Origin: Solenopsis invicta
Lineage: Eukaryota > Arthropoda > Insecta > Hymenoptera > Formicidae
DNA length: 64,000 nt
Assembly: GCF_016802725.1 (NCBI RefSeq)
Contig: NC_052673.1
Span: forward strand, 16,846,156 to 16,910,155
Direction of reading: 5' to 3'
This document shows, piece after piece, positions 13,741 to 26,639 of the stretch. The stretch's first letter is position 1. The number at the start of each line of letters is the position of its first letter. The notes below the pieces were generated by a model. It saw nothing but the letters and a program-made list of their open reading frames with translations. It searched no databases and had not been told where the DNA came from. Both the position numbers and the translations under genes were made by a program.

Positions 13741-15300
13741 GAGCACACGGTGCATGACGAGCTCTTGGCAAAATTGAGCACTCGGCCGAAGCCATAAAGA
13801 GCCGGCTGCGGGTTTATCGGTATCGCTCGCAAAATTCGAGCCCCCATACCGCCCCCATCTTTACAACAACGACGCGCTACCCCCCGCGCACATTGCCGCC
13901 ATCATCCGCGGCAATTATTCGCAGCCGAAGAGAAACGTGTATATACCGATTTCGCCCGAACTCCATTCAAAGACGCGATATTCCAGACTCCCCCGAAATT
14001 CCTGTCCTTTTCGCCACCCTTTCCCAACCAACCGCCCTCGCAATGACGATCGCGCGGACTGCAGCAGCTACATGCACCTCGCTTATGCTCGAGTGTGTGT
14101 GTGTATGTCGGGGGGTTTATGCGAAAAGCTATGTGTTTGCGTCCGTTGTATACGTGTACATGTACGTGGATACGCGCGGGCGCGTGTGGCGACCGTAGAG
14201 CTCTGCAGCAACTGCGCCAAACTTCGAATTAGCGTCGGCGACGAACTTCGAGATTTACAGTACAACTGCGCGGGCCTTCTCTCTCCTCATGTTCCTTCTG
14301 CCGCCGGTCCCGTTCGTGCCGCCGCCGCGCCGCGGCCGAAAGAATTACAGCCCCGTTCGAGATATGTGCATACGGTACGTTGCATGTGTATACGCATTTG
14401 CACTGCGTGCAAACGTGTGCGCGTGTAAGCGCGGACGTGTGAGCGTACGCAAACAAACACGGTCACAACGCCTCGTAGCGCAGGTAATACCTATCCCGAC
14501 GCGATATTTACGCAAGCGGATCGCGCGGTAATACCACGCGCCTATCCACCGAGCCCTTCGCATACATCAACCCACATACCGTTGGGTAAATCACGCCGGA
14601 AATCTTACATCGCCTCCTGATCGAACACACGTTGCCGTAAATGAAATGGGTTTCGGCGCGACATCAGAATAGACACGAATGATTAACGCAGCATCGGATG
14701 AACGAACAGAACTAACGATTCCGCAATTGTAATTTCCTAAGTGAGTCAAGGTGAAGAACACGTTCAAAGAAAGATCACGTCTAATCAAGGATTTCGCCAG
14801 AAGAAATTCCCTTATGAACTAGGGGCAGTTATTAAATGGCATTTCCAAATGAAAATGTCGCGGCAGTTTCCAGACGTTGCATACGCCAATGTATTACTTT
14901 CAAATTGAGCTGCTCGGCAATACGGATCGTGAGGATTAAACGAATCCGCGTCCGTATCTAGAAGTGCAGATATTCGGCGGTTTCCTTAACTCGGAGTGTT
15001 GCGGCATTACGGAGAACGCGAGTCAAGTTTGAGCGCGATCGAGTCAACTCAGGACGAGCGAACTTTAGCCGCGCTCTAGCTTTAATTCGCGGTGGCAGTC
15101 CGTTCGACCATGAAGAAACGTTGTCTCATCGGCAGGCTATCGGACTTCGAGAAATTCACCGCGACGGCCAAGGATAAACGTTGAATTGATATGGCTGCGC
15201 GATAGCAAAGACGTCACACTTTTCGATTGCCAACTCGAGAAAACTTCGAAGAAAGATCAAAAGGTCCGCTACGGTGAGAAGGTAAATCCTTAATAAAGTC
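13741..15300. other. CpG-rich island with long alternating purine-pyrimidine runs
   Basis: 14085-14200 and 14355-14460 are rich in TGTGCG, TACGTG and CGCGTG-type alternation, the sequence class that most easily adopts Z-DNA. Frames up to 163 aa cross it on both strands, Arg/Cys/Val-rich without motifs. 14990-15250 is a second, less CpG-rich part. No gene was recognised. Confidence 0.4.
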
Positions 15301-16786
15301 TCTTGAGAAAAGAATGCAATTTCTACAGAAATTATTTATATACAATAACAAAACAATCTTTTACACATATATATTAATAAATTTTAATTAATAATTAAAA
15401 AATATTACGTGAATGATTTAAATAAAATTATTCACTTTCAATTAAAATTCCACAGCATATACTTTAATTTTTTAATGTAATTTATAAAAAAAAGTCCAAA
15501 AAAATTTGCCGTAAATTAAAAATATCTTAATTTTATACGAAAAGAAACTATTTTCTTTTTCTGTAAGGTATCGGCATATAAAAAAATATTCTTGGAAACG
15601 CAAAATTTTTTGAATTTATTTTTCCGTGACAGAAACTTCCGAGATCATTTAGTGTTTTATGGAACCGTTTTGTTATGCTACGTTATGTTTTATAGGAAAA
15701 GCGCAGGTCGACATAGCCCGTAAATAGAAGCCACAAATGCGTAATCACGCGGACTTGCCTTTTGTTTGACGATAGCCATGATTCTGTTTGCAATCAACGA
15801 AGTGTCTCGTCGCGGCACTGACGGGCTCGTTCGCGCGAAAAATCCGTCAAAGTGCTACAAATCTACGTCACGATGCGTCGATTGACAGTTGTCGAATGCA
15901 GAAAGATGCGAGGAGAGTAACTGCGCGCTCTGAAACGAGGAAAGCGGCAGTGATATATCGCCTTGCCCTTCGCGACCGCGTCCGTTTCGATAAATTCCGC
16001 AAGAGTCGGAAAACCCGGTAGTCCTTCAATTTCAAATATGAAAAATCGATTAACGTCCAGCTTCATCGACAACAGACAATTTATTCGCGGTTACATATTT
16101 GTGATTATTTTTCTTATAATCGACAAAATAAATATATAAATATTGGTAAATTTTCCCTCATTTTTTATCGCCTACGAATTCTCATCGATTAAAAATTAAT
16201 ATTTTCTTTAACAAAAATTGTATTAAGCGCACGCTATTTAAAAAATTTTTTTTAACTTTGGTTGTTTTTATTCTCTCAAATTAAGTTTGCGTGACTAAAT
16301 TTTGCAAGCTTAAAAATTAATTTGCAAAAATATTTCTTTTATGGATTTTCAAATAATGCATAAATTACAAATATCGATGGACGTGAATAAAAAATACGGT
16401 CAACCAAAAAATACAGTCTTGAAAAAGAAACGCGATATCCTAAATCTGTTATATTTGTAATGAGAGATATTTACGGTTACAATGCTAAGATAAGATAGCC
16501 GAAACGTTTGTCTAGGTACCCGATAATTTAACGGAATACAGGAGTTTGTAACCTCTGCACTATTTCCCTTTACACTCTGTTGCACGATCTTCATATAAAT
16601 TTTAGTCACTTCATATTCGTACAATTTATATCTTTGCACGTATAAGCACTTTGCGGCTATTAGATAGCTTTTACACCAAAGTAGTTAAACACTATCAAAG
16701 CTTAAAAAATCATTTTACACATGCTTTTCTTAGACAAATAAAAATATGTAGGATTGTATTGTAATAGTGTAAGAAAGTATAACATA

Positions 16787-16810
16787 TTTGGTACACATAT
16801 GTGTACCAAA
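16787..16810. repeat. 24-bp perfect palindrome
   Basis: TTTGGTACACAT is joined directly to its reverse complement ATGTGTACCAAA. No loop, no gene nearby; it may be chance, a dimeric binding site or a remnant of an inverted repeat. Confidence 0.6.
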
Positions 16811-17110
16811 AGATATAGAGAAAGAGGAAAAAAAATGAAATAATAAATTAAAACTCTCACAGCTTTCCTATATTCAACTGGCACTATATATTTTACACAA
16901 TGTAGATATTATAGCTAATATGCCACGCGAACTCTTCCAGCTTCACACAAATTTTCGCCTAAATAATTCAATATTCGCCAAAAGTCTTCTCGGAGTAACA
17001 GCGAGGAATCCGAGAGGGATGTCATGAGCGTTCACATCTTTTATTTCTGCTGGCTGCCCGACTTTTTCGCGCGCGAAGAATTTAACGCGACCGAGAAAGC
17101 TTAGATGATT

Positions 17111-17185
17111 TTTCTCTCTCTTTCTCTCACACACACACACACACACATACACACACGCACAGACGCACATACATACTCTCTTTCT
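17111..17185. repeat. compound (CT)n(CA)n microsatellite
   Basis: Runs of CT, then CA (pure from about 17128 to 17147), then interrupted CA and CT repeats. The strand-opposite frame reads as a Cys/Val-rich artefact. Confidence 0.85.
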
Positions 17186-20100
17186 CTCTTGCCATGCACG
17201 GACTCGGCCATTTCGAAGGGGATGCCTGAGCAAGTCCGCCGAGGCGCTCAGCGGCGGGGGTTTAAGACTGCAGAGTTAAGCTCGGGGCCCGGAACCGGAG
17301 AATGTGGTCTTCCCCGAGCCGGGCGTGTAACTACATCATGCCAAGAGTATTCGAAATACTCGGCGATGAAGTATGCCACGGTATCAGAGGTCTGCGGCCT
17401 GTAACAAAGCAAGCCCTCCGGGCACCGAGTTTACACACGAGCCCAGGCATCCGCCTCCGCCGCCAGCGAGGGAACGAATGCTAATGCAACCCCGAAAACT
17501 TTGTCATCGATGCCAACGACCCGTTATGAGACCGATACGCTACCACGAAGCTAATCGAGTCGACCCGAAACCTACGTAAAATCACAGAACGTTCTATTTG
17601 ATTAGCGAGCTTCCGCGTACTAGACAAAACAATGATGAGAAGTTATCTGTTACAATTATAGTATTTCCACAACATTATTTTCTTACGTTGCAATTTCTTA
17701 TGAGCGAAGAGAAGCTGGCTTTTACCCCTTTCCCATAGATTTTCGAAAAAATGCTGTATCAGCGAAAGCATGCTCAAAGTTCGTCTCAACAAAGTTGAAC
17801 TAATAGCAAAGACGAGTTATGCTCGATTGCTCATGTCGTCAATTGCCCAATATTTTAATATAAAATTTTCTGATTGATCCAGTGGAAAAACTCCAAGTAC
17901 CGATCACTGTGAGTAAATAAAAACCAGCGAAAACACTTACACAGAAAAGAAGAAGTTGATAACGATAGCTTTTCAACATTACATTGAGTGGGAGTAATGT
18001 ATCACCTATGCTTCTCCCATGAAATTTCAGCTATGAAGAGATTAATGACTGCTGTTCGATTTGAATAGATATGTACATCTATGTCCAAGATAAAAATAAT
18101 AGCGAGTGCATAGATAGAAAAAGTGAATGTAATGTTTTACATACATTTCTCGTGCTCTGTTAAATATGCAAAAGTAAAAATCTTACTATTTTACTCTCTA
18201 CAATGATTGACCCATTAAAAGGACAAAGGATTTTAATGTGCCATTACGGGCTTAAAATGTATTCGTTAATTTTTTATTATCTAAAATTTTATTCAGCGCT
18301 GGAATATCCGCCCGTTTCAATTAACCATTTCACTCAGAGCACATTACTTTCTGCCTTACTTTCGTTCTACATATTTCACATTACATTACACAGTTTAACC
18401 CTTCACAGACTAATCTGGGACATATTGACCCAGATAATTTTTCCCATTTTACCGATTCTGCCTTAAATTCGAACAAAGAAAAAGTAAAAGACGTTTTCGG
18501 TTATATATAATAATTATACAATCACATTCCTAAACGTTAAGAGTATACTAGCATTTTTTTCATATTTTTTATAGCCCAAAAAACACTTAAAAAAAAAAAA
18601 TAATTGTTTACCAGGTAGTCTCATTAAGCAGTGAATATGGTAGCTTACGTAGGGTAATATAATATGAGCATATTGATCTCTATATAATTATTATTTTTTA
18701 TCTATTTAACAACATAGATAAGAAAAATATGAAAAAAATTTATGAAGATAATTTTAAACATTTATAAAAAGTCACATTAAAACACTGTAACAAAATAGAA
18801 ACATTTTCATTGCCTAATGCGCGCACTTCGAGATTCTCTCGCTGAAAAATGGAAAACGCTTTAACGACAAAAATCCGAAAAGTACTGAAAGCGCCCGTCA
18901 TCCCCACGTAATTCGTATGTACGTATGCGAAGAATTCGTCGAGAAAAATGCAATTCATTGCCGGGACGTATGCCGGTTTCGACTCCCTCGTCTTCTGCCT
19001 CACAGCCGAGTGTATCTTTCGTCTAAAGGACGACCAGCATGGCGGAACAATGCTTTTAACTTTACAGTACCGTTCGAGTGCGCTCTCTCGACCCCCGGTT
19101 ATACTACAGGGTAGGTTGTTAACCCGACGCTGAGGGGTTGAGATTTCAGGCAATAAAACCGGCCGGCGTGATTCTTCGTCTTTAATTCGACGCTACGGCA
19201 ACGCCTGCCACGCAGAGTTGGCAAGTGATTGCGCAATCCTTCAAAATCTATCATATTTCAAAAGCAACACTTATTTTTCTCGATTTACATTCATGTGTTA
19301 AGTATACATACATATGTATGTATTATGTGTGACAGTGGTAATAGTAAAAATAGAACTAACCAAGCTTCATAAATAATTCAATAAATTTATATATAACTAA
19401 AAAATTAGTAATAATTTTTTTTTAACGTTGCTTTTACATCATGCAAATGTATTGGTTCAGTTGTTTCGCTGAGAAATAAAGAATAAATACAATATATTTA
19501 ATTATTTAATATTGTATTACTATTACCAGATGTATTACTTAAAACATTTATTTGTCATAAAAATTCATAAATCATTTCTTCATTATATATTTACATATAA
19601 TACATAAAGTTATTCAAATTACTTCCTTTGATTATTTGAGTAATTCCCATTGATATCTTAACATAAAAAATAAATTATTAAAAAGAGATTAATAAGTAGC
19701 TACTGTGATAGGAGTTGCAGACAATTCGAAAATCCAGTATGCGTAAGCAAACTTACACATTCACCTCTGCATCATAAGTTCTTGCATATTATCTTGAACA
19801 GATTTTTTAATAATGTAAATGTGCGCTCATTACCATCGGCATATATAACATCCTTAATATCTTGAATTTAGAGTAGCAATGCTTTCCGCAATTAGACACT
19901 GTGTTCGCGGAACAATATAATATTCGCAGAGTTCCCTCTAGACGCCGAAATATAATATCTTTCCCCAGCTGGTCGTTTTAATATCAGACGAGATAAAAAT
20001 CATTTACGTTATAAAATATATGCACATATATATTTAACAGTGAAATTGGCAAAACAAAGGTCAATAAACAATATTTAAGTAATATAAATAAAATAAGAGT

Positions 20101-20485
20101 TTGTTATTTAGTCATCATGTCATCACACATACATAATAATGGTAAAATTATTATGCAAAAATTATTTTAAAAACACTTGATAATTCAAATTTAAAAGATA
20201 ATTTTGTCTTAGTAAATTTACATTGCAAAATAAAAATAGAAACCAAATAGTTATATTCAAAAATATATTGTTGCGGAAGAATTTCCATTTTTCAAATTAA
20301 TATGTAAATATTCATATGCAATGCAAAACAATATCCAGTTAACTTCATTACTATTCAAAATTTTTTATTAGATATTTGAATATTATTTATACTTAATGAA
20401 CTAGATGTTAGATACGTAATATATTTGCATCAAGTCCAATGTTTAATGCTAGTTAATACAACTTGTATACATATATACATATGTA

Positions 20486-20651
20486 CACAATAAAAAATAA
20501 AATGTCCCAGAAAGTCCACTCTAAATTTTAAGTTATTAAGTTAAAATAAGAGTTATTTTAACTTAACTTTTGAATTATTTTAACTTAAAATTTAGAATGG
20601 ACTTTCTGAGACATACAAAAGTGTTAAATTAGCATTTTATTTTTTACTGTG
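20486..20651. mobile_element. 166-bp MITE-like palindromic element
   Basis: The left end CACAATAAAAAATAAAATG and the right end CATTTTATTTTTTACTGTG are inverted repeats. Inside, AGAAAGTCCACTCTAAATTT is paired with AAATTTAGAATGGACTTTCT, followed by TTATTTTAACTTAA-type repeats near the centre. A TA precedes the left end, but the right flank does not give a clear second TA. Confidence 0.6.
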
Positions 20652-22941
20652 TTTTTTACATATAAAGCTTTCGTCATTGCATTGTTAATTGAATTATATA
20701 ATCGCACTTCACAAATTTATGTACATTTCCTATAAAAATGTATCATTTAAGAAAAAAAAAATATTTGTGTTTTATTATTGAAAAATACAATTTTCTGAAT
20801 AGAAATAAGCTAGAAATCAATCACAAATTATTATCAATATTCCAACTGCTCAACGTAAATGCATCATTAAATATGCATCTTTGTGTACAAAAAATCACTT
20901 GCATAAGAAGGAAAAATCTATTTTAAACTTCGATATGATAATTTCTGATATGAGTGGAGTTAATCCCTCCTACCAGCGCGACCGGATACACAATATAAAG
21001 TGCGCGACAATTGACCCTGACGAACAGTATGAGATAATCTCACAGCGCGAGACATTCGTTCCCAGTGTATCTAACACATAAAAGACGCGGCGTTAGTTGT
21101 TGAACATGAACCTCTCGCTGCGTCATTTTTATTTAATATCTTCTAATTCATCTTTTTAGTTGTATTAATATTTTTTGCCCACGCAAATTTGTGACAAAAA
21201 GAGAGAAAGAGAAAGAGTAAACTGTACCGTTTAATAAAATCATTCCAATGTTATAAAATCGATCAAACGATAAATTTTGTGTAAAGAAAAAAGGTTCTCG
21301 TATTCTCAAGACAAGGGTCCAGTCCAGCAACTGATAAGAGAATTCTTTGTGGTAATTATTATTTTATTTTCCTACAGAAATAATTTCATGATAAATTTAT
21401 AGCGCAAAAAAAACGAAGATTAAATGTGAATGTTAAATATGCAGACATTATTACTTTCCAAGCTACAGCAAATTAAAAAAATTAAAGCATTTCATAAATA
21501 TTGAAATATTAAAACGTTAGGACATATCTGCCATTTTTTTATTAGAATAATTAGGTAGTCTAGTATTAGGACGATACTTTATAATTGTGAAATTACCATA
21601 TCAAAAAATGACAGATACAAACACAAAACTAATTATCCAGACACAGAATATTGCTACTTAATTTACAAATCCAAATATTATGCTTTAAAAAAAAAACTCG
21701 ATTGAATGTAAAAATCTTTGTCAGTAATACATTTTCGTCAAAAATAAACTCATATTCAAACTGAAAAAATTTATTAGACTGTTATTAATAAAATCAGATT
21801 GAAAAATGTATTTAAACAAAATTGCAAAAAACGCTGATACAATTTTATCTCTATCTTTTATTCCTGTCAGTCTGTATTTATTTAAAATGTGTATAAAAGA
21901 TAACAAAATTATAAATGAAGAATTAATATTAAGTAAACAAAATAATCTTATATACAATCATAAAAATATCTGTCTGAAAATACAAGATATTGAAAGTTTT
22001 TATACTACAAATTAAAAACATACTTTTAATGGAAATGTATCATTGACAAGGGTTTTCAACTTCCAAGTTTTTCATAAAACATTATATTTAATAAATTTGT
22101 ATTATAAAATAAACTTCCATATCCAAAGTCCAATTTCGTGACTGTATGTATTATACTTTATGTGTGGTCTTGCTAATGGAAATGCTACTGTACAACTTTG
22201 CAGAAAATCAACCGCAATTGCTGGTTATAATGACAACTGACTAATTACCTGCAAAATGTTTTATTCTGAAGTATATATAAAAAATTCATGAGGATGTGGT
22301 TTATAAATATTATGATTGTGAAGTAAAATCTTCACATCAGCATCGCACGGTAGGTTAAAGTGTAAATTTTGCTTGAACAAAATTCAACTTTTTAAAGATA
22401 ATGATAAGATCTTAATGCTTGTGTTATCTGTGTAAAATGAGATAAAAAAGACAGATCAACATTCGTGTCGACTTGTGTCATTAAATAAAACACACTCGTG
22501 GTAAATAATACACATGATAATGAGTATAAAATGCTAGTAAATATAGATCAAAGATTTTCAACGTTTCTAAGATATAAACAAAACGTTCCATATAAATCAT
22601 TAATGTTTTTTTCCTCAAGATCTTGCACACGTTACATTTATAATTAAATGGATTTTTATATAACGCATTCTTACGACAAACTTTTATTAAATATTTTTAC
22701 TTGAATTTGTACACTCTTTCTAAAAAGTATAGAATTAAAAAAAGAAGTAACATTTTTATAAGATAAAATTCTATAAACACAAAAAGCATGAATTCTTGTT
22801 TCTTAATGAAATCAAGATAACATATAGAAATTTATAAAATTTATGTCTTCTTTTCTTTAGATTTTCAAGTTTTATTCCTTGCGCTTATATAGCTAAATCA
22901 AAATAAAAATATCAAAGTGTGATATTTTCAAGATTGCCAAT

Positions 22942-23242
22942 TAATTAATTAAAATTACAAGGACTAATAAGAACAACCTGCGATTGTTGGTGCGTAATGT
23001 ACAATAATTGTAATAAATTTTTATTTTTCTCTAATAATTATAGAACGTTCTAACCAGCATAAATTTGTCCTCGGTTTTAAAACTGGTTCACTAAAGAAAG
23101 AACTTTTTGTAGCTGAGGATGACTCAAAACTGAGTCAAAACGTTCTATGTTTGTGAGAGAAAAATAAAAATTTGTTACAATTACATTACGCATCAACAAC
23201 CGCAGGTTACTCTTATTAAACATTGTAATTTTAATTATATAA
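22942..23242. mobile_element. ~300-bp inverted-repeat element with a GAGTC stem-loop module
   Basis: The arms are about 110 bases. The left reads AATTAAAATTACAA, AACCTGCGATTGTTGGTGCG, TAATGTACAATAATTG and ATAGAACGTTCTA. The right gives the same sequences in reverse complement, with scattered mismatches. The loop holds GACTC AAAACT GAGTC followed by AAAACGTTC at 23116-23148. There is no coding capacity. It resembles a MITE, but no clean target duplication was found. Confidence 0.7.
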
Positions 23243-26200
23243 TAGTTAGTTACAATAATTTTATAAAAGAATATTATTTTTTTCCTTTCTTTTTATTTCT
23301 TGTTGCGTTTCTTATGATATTTTTCAGATATGCCTTAATAGATAGCCTTACATAGAGTCCAATAGGTAACTTGTGTTGGCAGATGCAAACATGTAAAAAC
23401 CAGAGATACTCTGTATTTCATAGACTCTTTCCATGCTGTGAATTTGACAGCGTGAAACTGATACGTCAATGGTATAAAATATCTTTATCACAAAATCAAA
23501 ATCATATTTTTCTCTATATTTTTCGAAACTCGAATTTTCTTCATTTTGTCAGTTACTGCATATTTTTGCCTATAAAATTCGATTTTTTTTAAATAATATT
23601 CACATAATAAATCGCACATGATATTGAATCTTCTCTTTTCGAAACTAAATGGCGTTTCTTACCTAAACTTATTTTTAATTTATAAATCTTTGAAATAAAA
23701 AGTACATTTTCAAAAAAAATATTTGAATACAAAGTTTGTCATAAAATTTAAATATATAAAAATTCAGCTATATATTTAAAGTATAACAAATTGTGCTGTA
23801 CTTGCAAGATCATTTTTTTGAGTGATATGAATTTATTATCATCACCTATGAATTTATTTCGTAGGTTCAAATTCACAGAAATCTATTATCAAATCAACAT
23901 TTATTGTTTAATCACTGTTATTCGATTAATATGCAACATGTAAAAAAGCAGCATGAATATCAATATCTCAATAGCTTAAAAGCAATTCACAAAGTAGACG
24001 GAAATACGTACCCATCATTATATCTACCAGAGTACATTGAGATTTTTCTGATTATCTCACAACGAACATTACTCATCGGAATAAAAGCATGATGTAATTA
24101 TCGACTCTGAAAACGTCGCATTGTCGACGTACGCCTCGAAGCGAGAACGGACGAGCACTCGCATAATGCGATTACAAAATTTCATCTGACAAGATTCTCC
24201 CATCTCGCCAGAATGCACTTCGCATAAGTACAACGATTTCGTGCTCGAAAAACACTTCTCGCTTTCAGTCATAATTTTCGAACATCATGTCGCGCTTGCG
24301 TTCTCCGAGTAATCGCGTGAAAGACAGATTGAAAATATCCCTTATCAAGAGATCCCTTATCAAATATCCCTTTCCGAGAGATCCCTTATCAAATATCCCT
24401 TCATAAATAATTATCAAGAGATATTTGATAAGGGATCCCTTGATAAGAGATATTTTCAAACTTTGAGAACATGATCGCTATTCATATCTTATGTCCTTTT
24501 CAACGAACAAATATTTTCGGAAATTCGTACAAATAGAATCTTGAAGCATAACAACTTTGTAACAAAAGACTCCAAAATAAATTACTACGAGTTTTAAACA
24601 AGTCAAGATATATTCTTATTGAGGAATTAAATATTAATGTAAGGAATTGTTCTCTCAGATTACTTAAAAGCATAACATACCACACAAATGTAGCAGTTAA
24701 TCTTATACAATATTATATTGTGTTTGTTCAATAGTGTCAATAAATAATACACTTGTTTTCTGTAAACCCCTCATCATGACATTTACTAATTAAAAATGTA
24801 GAAAATACATTGTATAATTTAACGCATCCATGTATGTAGTTATTAAATAGAAAAAAATGTTTGTAGACAATTATCAAGTAAATATGTAACACTATTTGGT
24901 TCGTAATAAATCACAATAAAATTTCGTAATAAATATTCATGTCTTAATCAATTTCTTATTAATCGTTATTGTTAATCTTATAAAAATTTGCTAAGACGTG
25001 AAATCTATATTATACTTAAAAGTAATTAATACTTTGGAATCAATTGCCTAGATTATTTTTCTGCATTTATAATTACATACTACAACTAAATTATGTAGTG
25101 CATTCTATATATCTCGGATATCAAACGCCGTCAATATTTTGCGTCATTAGCGATTTCTCAATCATCCGACCATCCAAAGCGATCTCATCGCTCTTCGCCG
25201 TTCGTGAAAGATAATTATGCGCAAACATCGGACAGGTAAACGCAATCGTGCCAAAGTAAAGCGGATTGTTAACGCCGACGACAGAAAATCGCGTGGACCT
25301 CTTCAAACATTTGCGAATCTCCGTGAGAAATCGATCGAGTTGGTACGTGACAATGCAAATCGATGATATTACATCGCGCCGGCGAGACGATATTTTTCGT
25401 CGCGGAATTATTATTAATATCCGACGGAAAAAAATGGCTTGGTAACGAAAATTTAACGATATTATGCAAAATCTAGTGCAGAGTAGCTCTTAGCTCATGA
25501 ATGTAAATGGTGCTGCAAAATCAACGATCACGTAATATAGTTGCAAAATATCAAGAAAGTTATACGAATGTTACTTATTATTATTATAATAACCAAACAA
25601 TTACAAATTGGTTATTATCAATGTTAACGTTACATCGCGTCGTGTTATTATCACGAAATGAATCAAAGTTACGCACGATACAAGAAAACAATTTATTGCG
25701 ACGTAATTGTCGTTTAATTTTTGTAAATAATCCTTTTTTTGTGCCTGTTTTGCAATATGAAGGTTAAGGCTCACATTATCATTTCTTTCCAACAACCCAC
25801 GACTTGAACTGCACTTCCAAGACGAAAAATCATACCGCGTTATGATCCCGCGTTAGAAATAATGATTCCAGTCGAGATTTTTGCAACGACGCGAACTGAA
25901 TTCCACGTTGACAAAACTAGGCGAGCTGGAAAACGGTAAAGAGAGCGTAACGTTTCTGCACGCAAACCGGTTTTGCAGAAGAACCAATTCTGCAAAACGT
26001 CACGGCGATTATTATAAAAGGGGCCCATTATAATATGTCGTAGTGTCAGCGCAAAGTACTGCCGAGTTATCGCCGATTTTCCGCACGCCCGAACGAGCAC
26101 TTTGCCTGTACTACTCTCTCGCGGTTCCGACGATATTCCGCATCCCAGCGATTTCGACGCGAAACGTACTTCAATTCGTGTTTTATCGACGGTCAAACGA

Positions 26201-26639
26201 CTTGCGTAAAACGGTGATATGTGCTGCTTTTAATTTGTGACGGATAACTCACTGCTGTAACCTCCATGTAACTTTATTTTTTCCTACAAAGTTTCGAATA
26301 AAGCAATGTTTAAGGTATTATTTCGTAAATTCGCGTCTTTCATTACAATCATTAATTTTTGTGTTTTATGAAAGAAATAGTTTCGATGAAAAAGAAAATT
26401 TTTGAGTATTTTGTTAGACTTTAAATACATATTACATTGCAATCTTTCAAAAAGTAAATTAACTATTTATACACAGTTTTTCTAAAGCAAGTATTAATAA
26501 TTTATTGAGCATTAAGAAAATTATTAAACATTAAATTGTTGAGCATTAAGGTCTGCTTTCAACCGGTATAATCGTTGTCGTTATTTAAATGTATAAATAA
26601 TTTGTTAGAAGAAACTAAAAAAAAAAAAAAAAATGTGGT
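23243..26639. other. AT-rich gene-free stretch
   Basis: Apart from the foldback at 24329-24459 there is nothing recognisable. Somewhat GC-richer, CpG-containing patches at 25120-25480 and 25840-26240 have motif-free frames of 118 aa or less. Confidence 0.4.
24329..24459. repeat. small foldback built from a 28-bp tandem unit
   Basis: The left arm holds TTGAAAATATCCCTTATCAA and two tandem copies of GAGATCCCTTATCAAATATC (about 24349 and 24377). The right arm (about 24422-24459) has the inverse, with ATTTGATAAGGGATCCCTTG and AGATATTTTCAA. The whole segment can fold into a long stem with alternative registers. Confidence 0.75.

Larger units (their letters stand above)
15301..22900. other. gene-free; AT-rich with GC-rich patches at 15.7-16.0, 16.9-17.6 and 18.8-19.2 kb
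   Basis: Apart from the repeats listed separately, nothing with coding character is visible. The GC-rich patches have short motif-free frames on both strands, up to 137 aa at 18740-19153 on -. Confidence 0.4.

Noticed and set aside
13937..14428. 163-aa + strand frame
   Set aside because: It follows TG/CG-alternating repeats; Cys/Arg/Val-rich with no domain.
23114..23150. possible hammerhead ribozyme
   Set aside because: CTGAGGATGA...AAAAC recalls a hammerhead core order, but the invariant CUGAUGA and GAAA elements are not intact, so self-cleavage is not supported.
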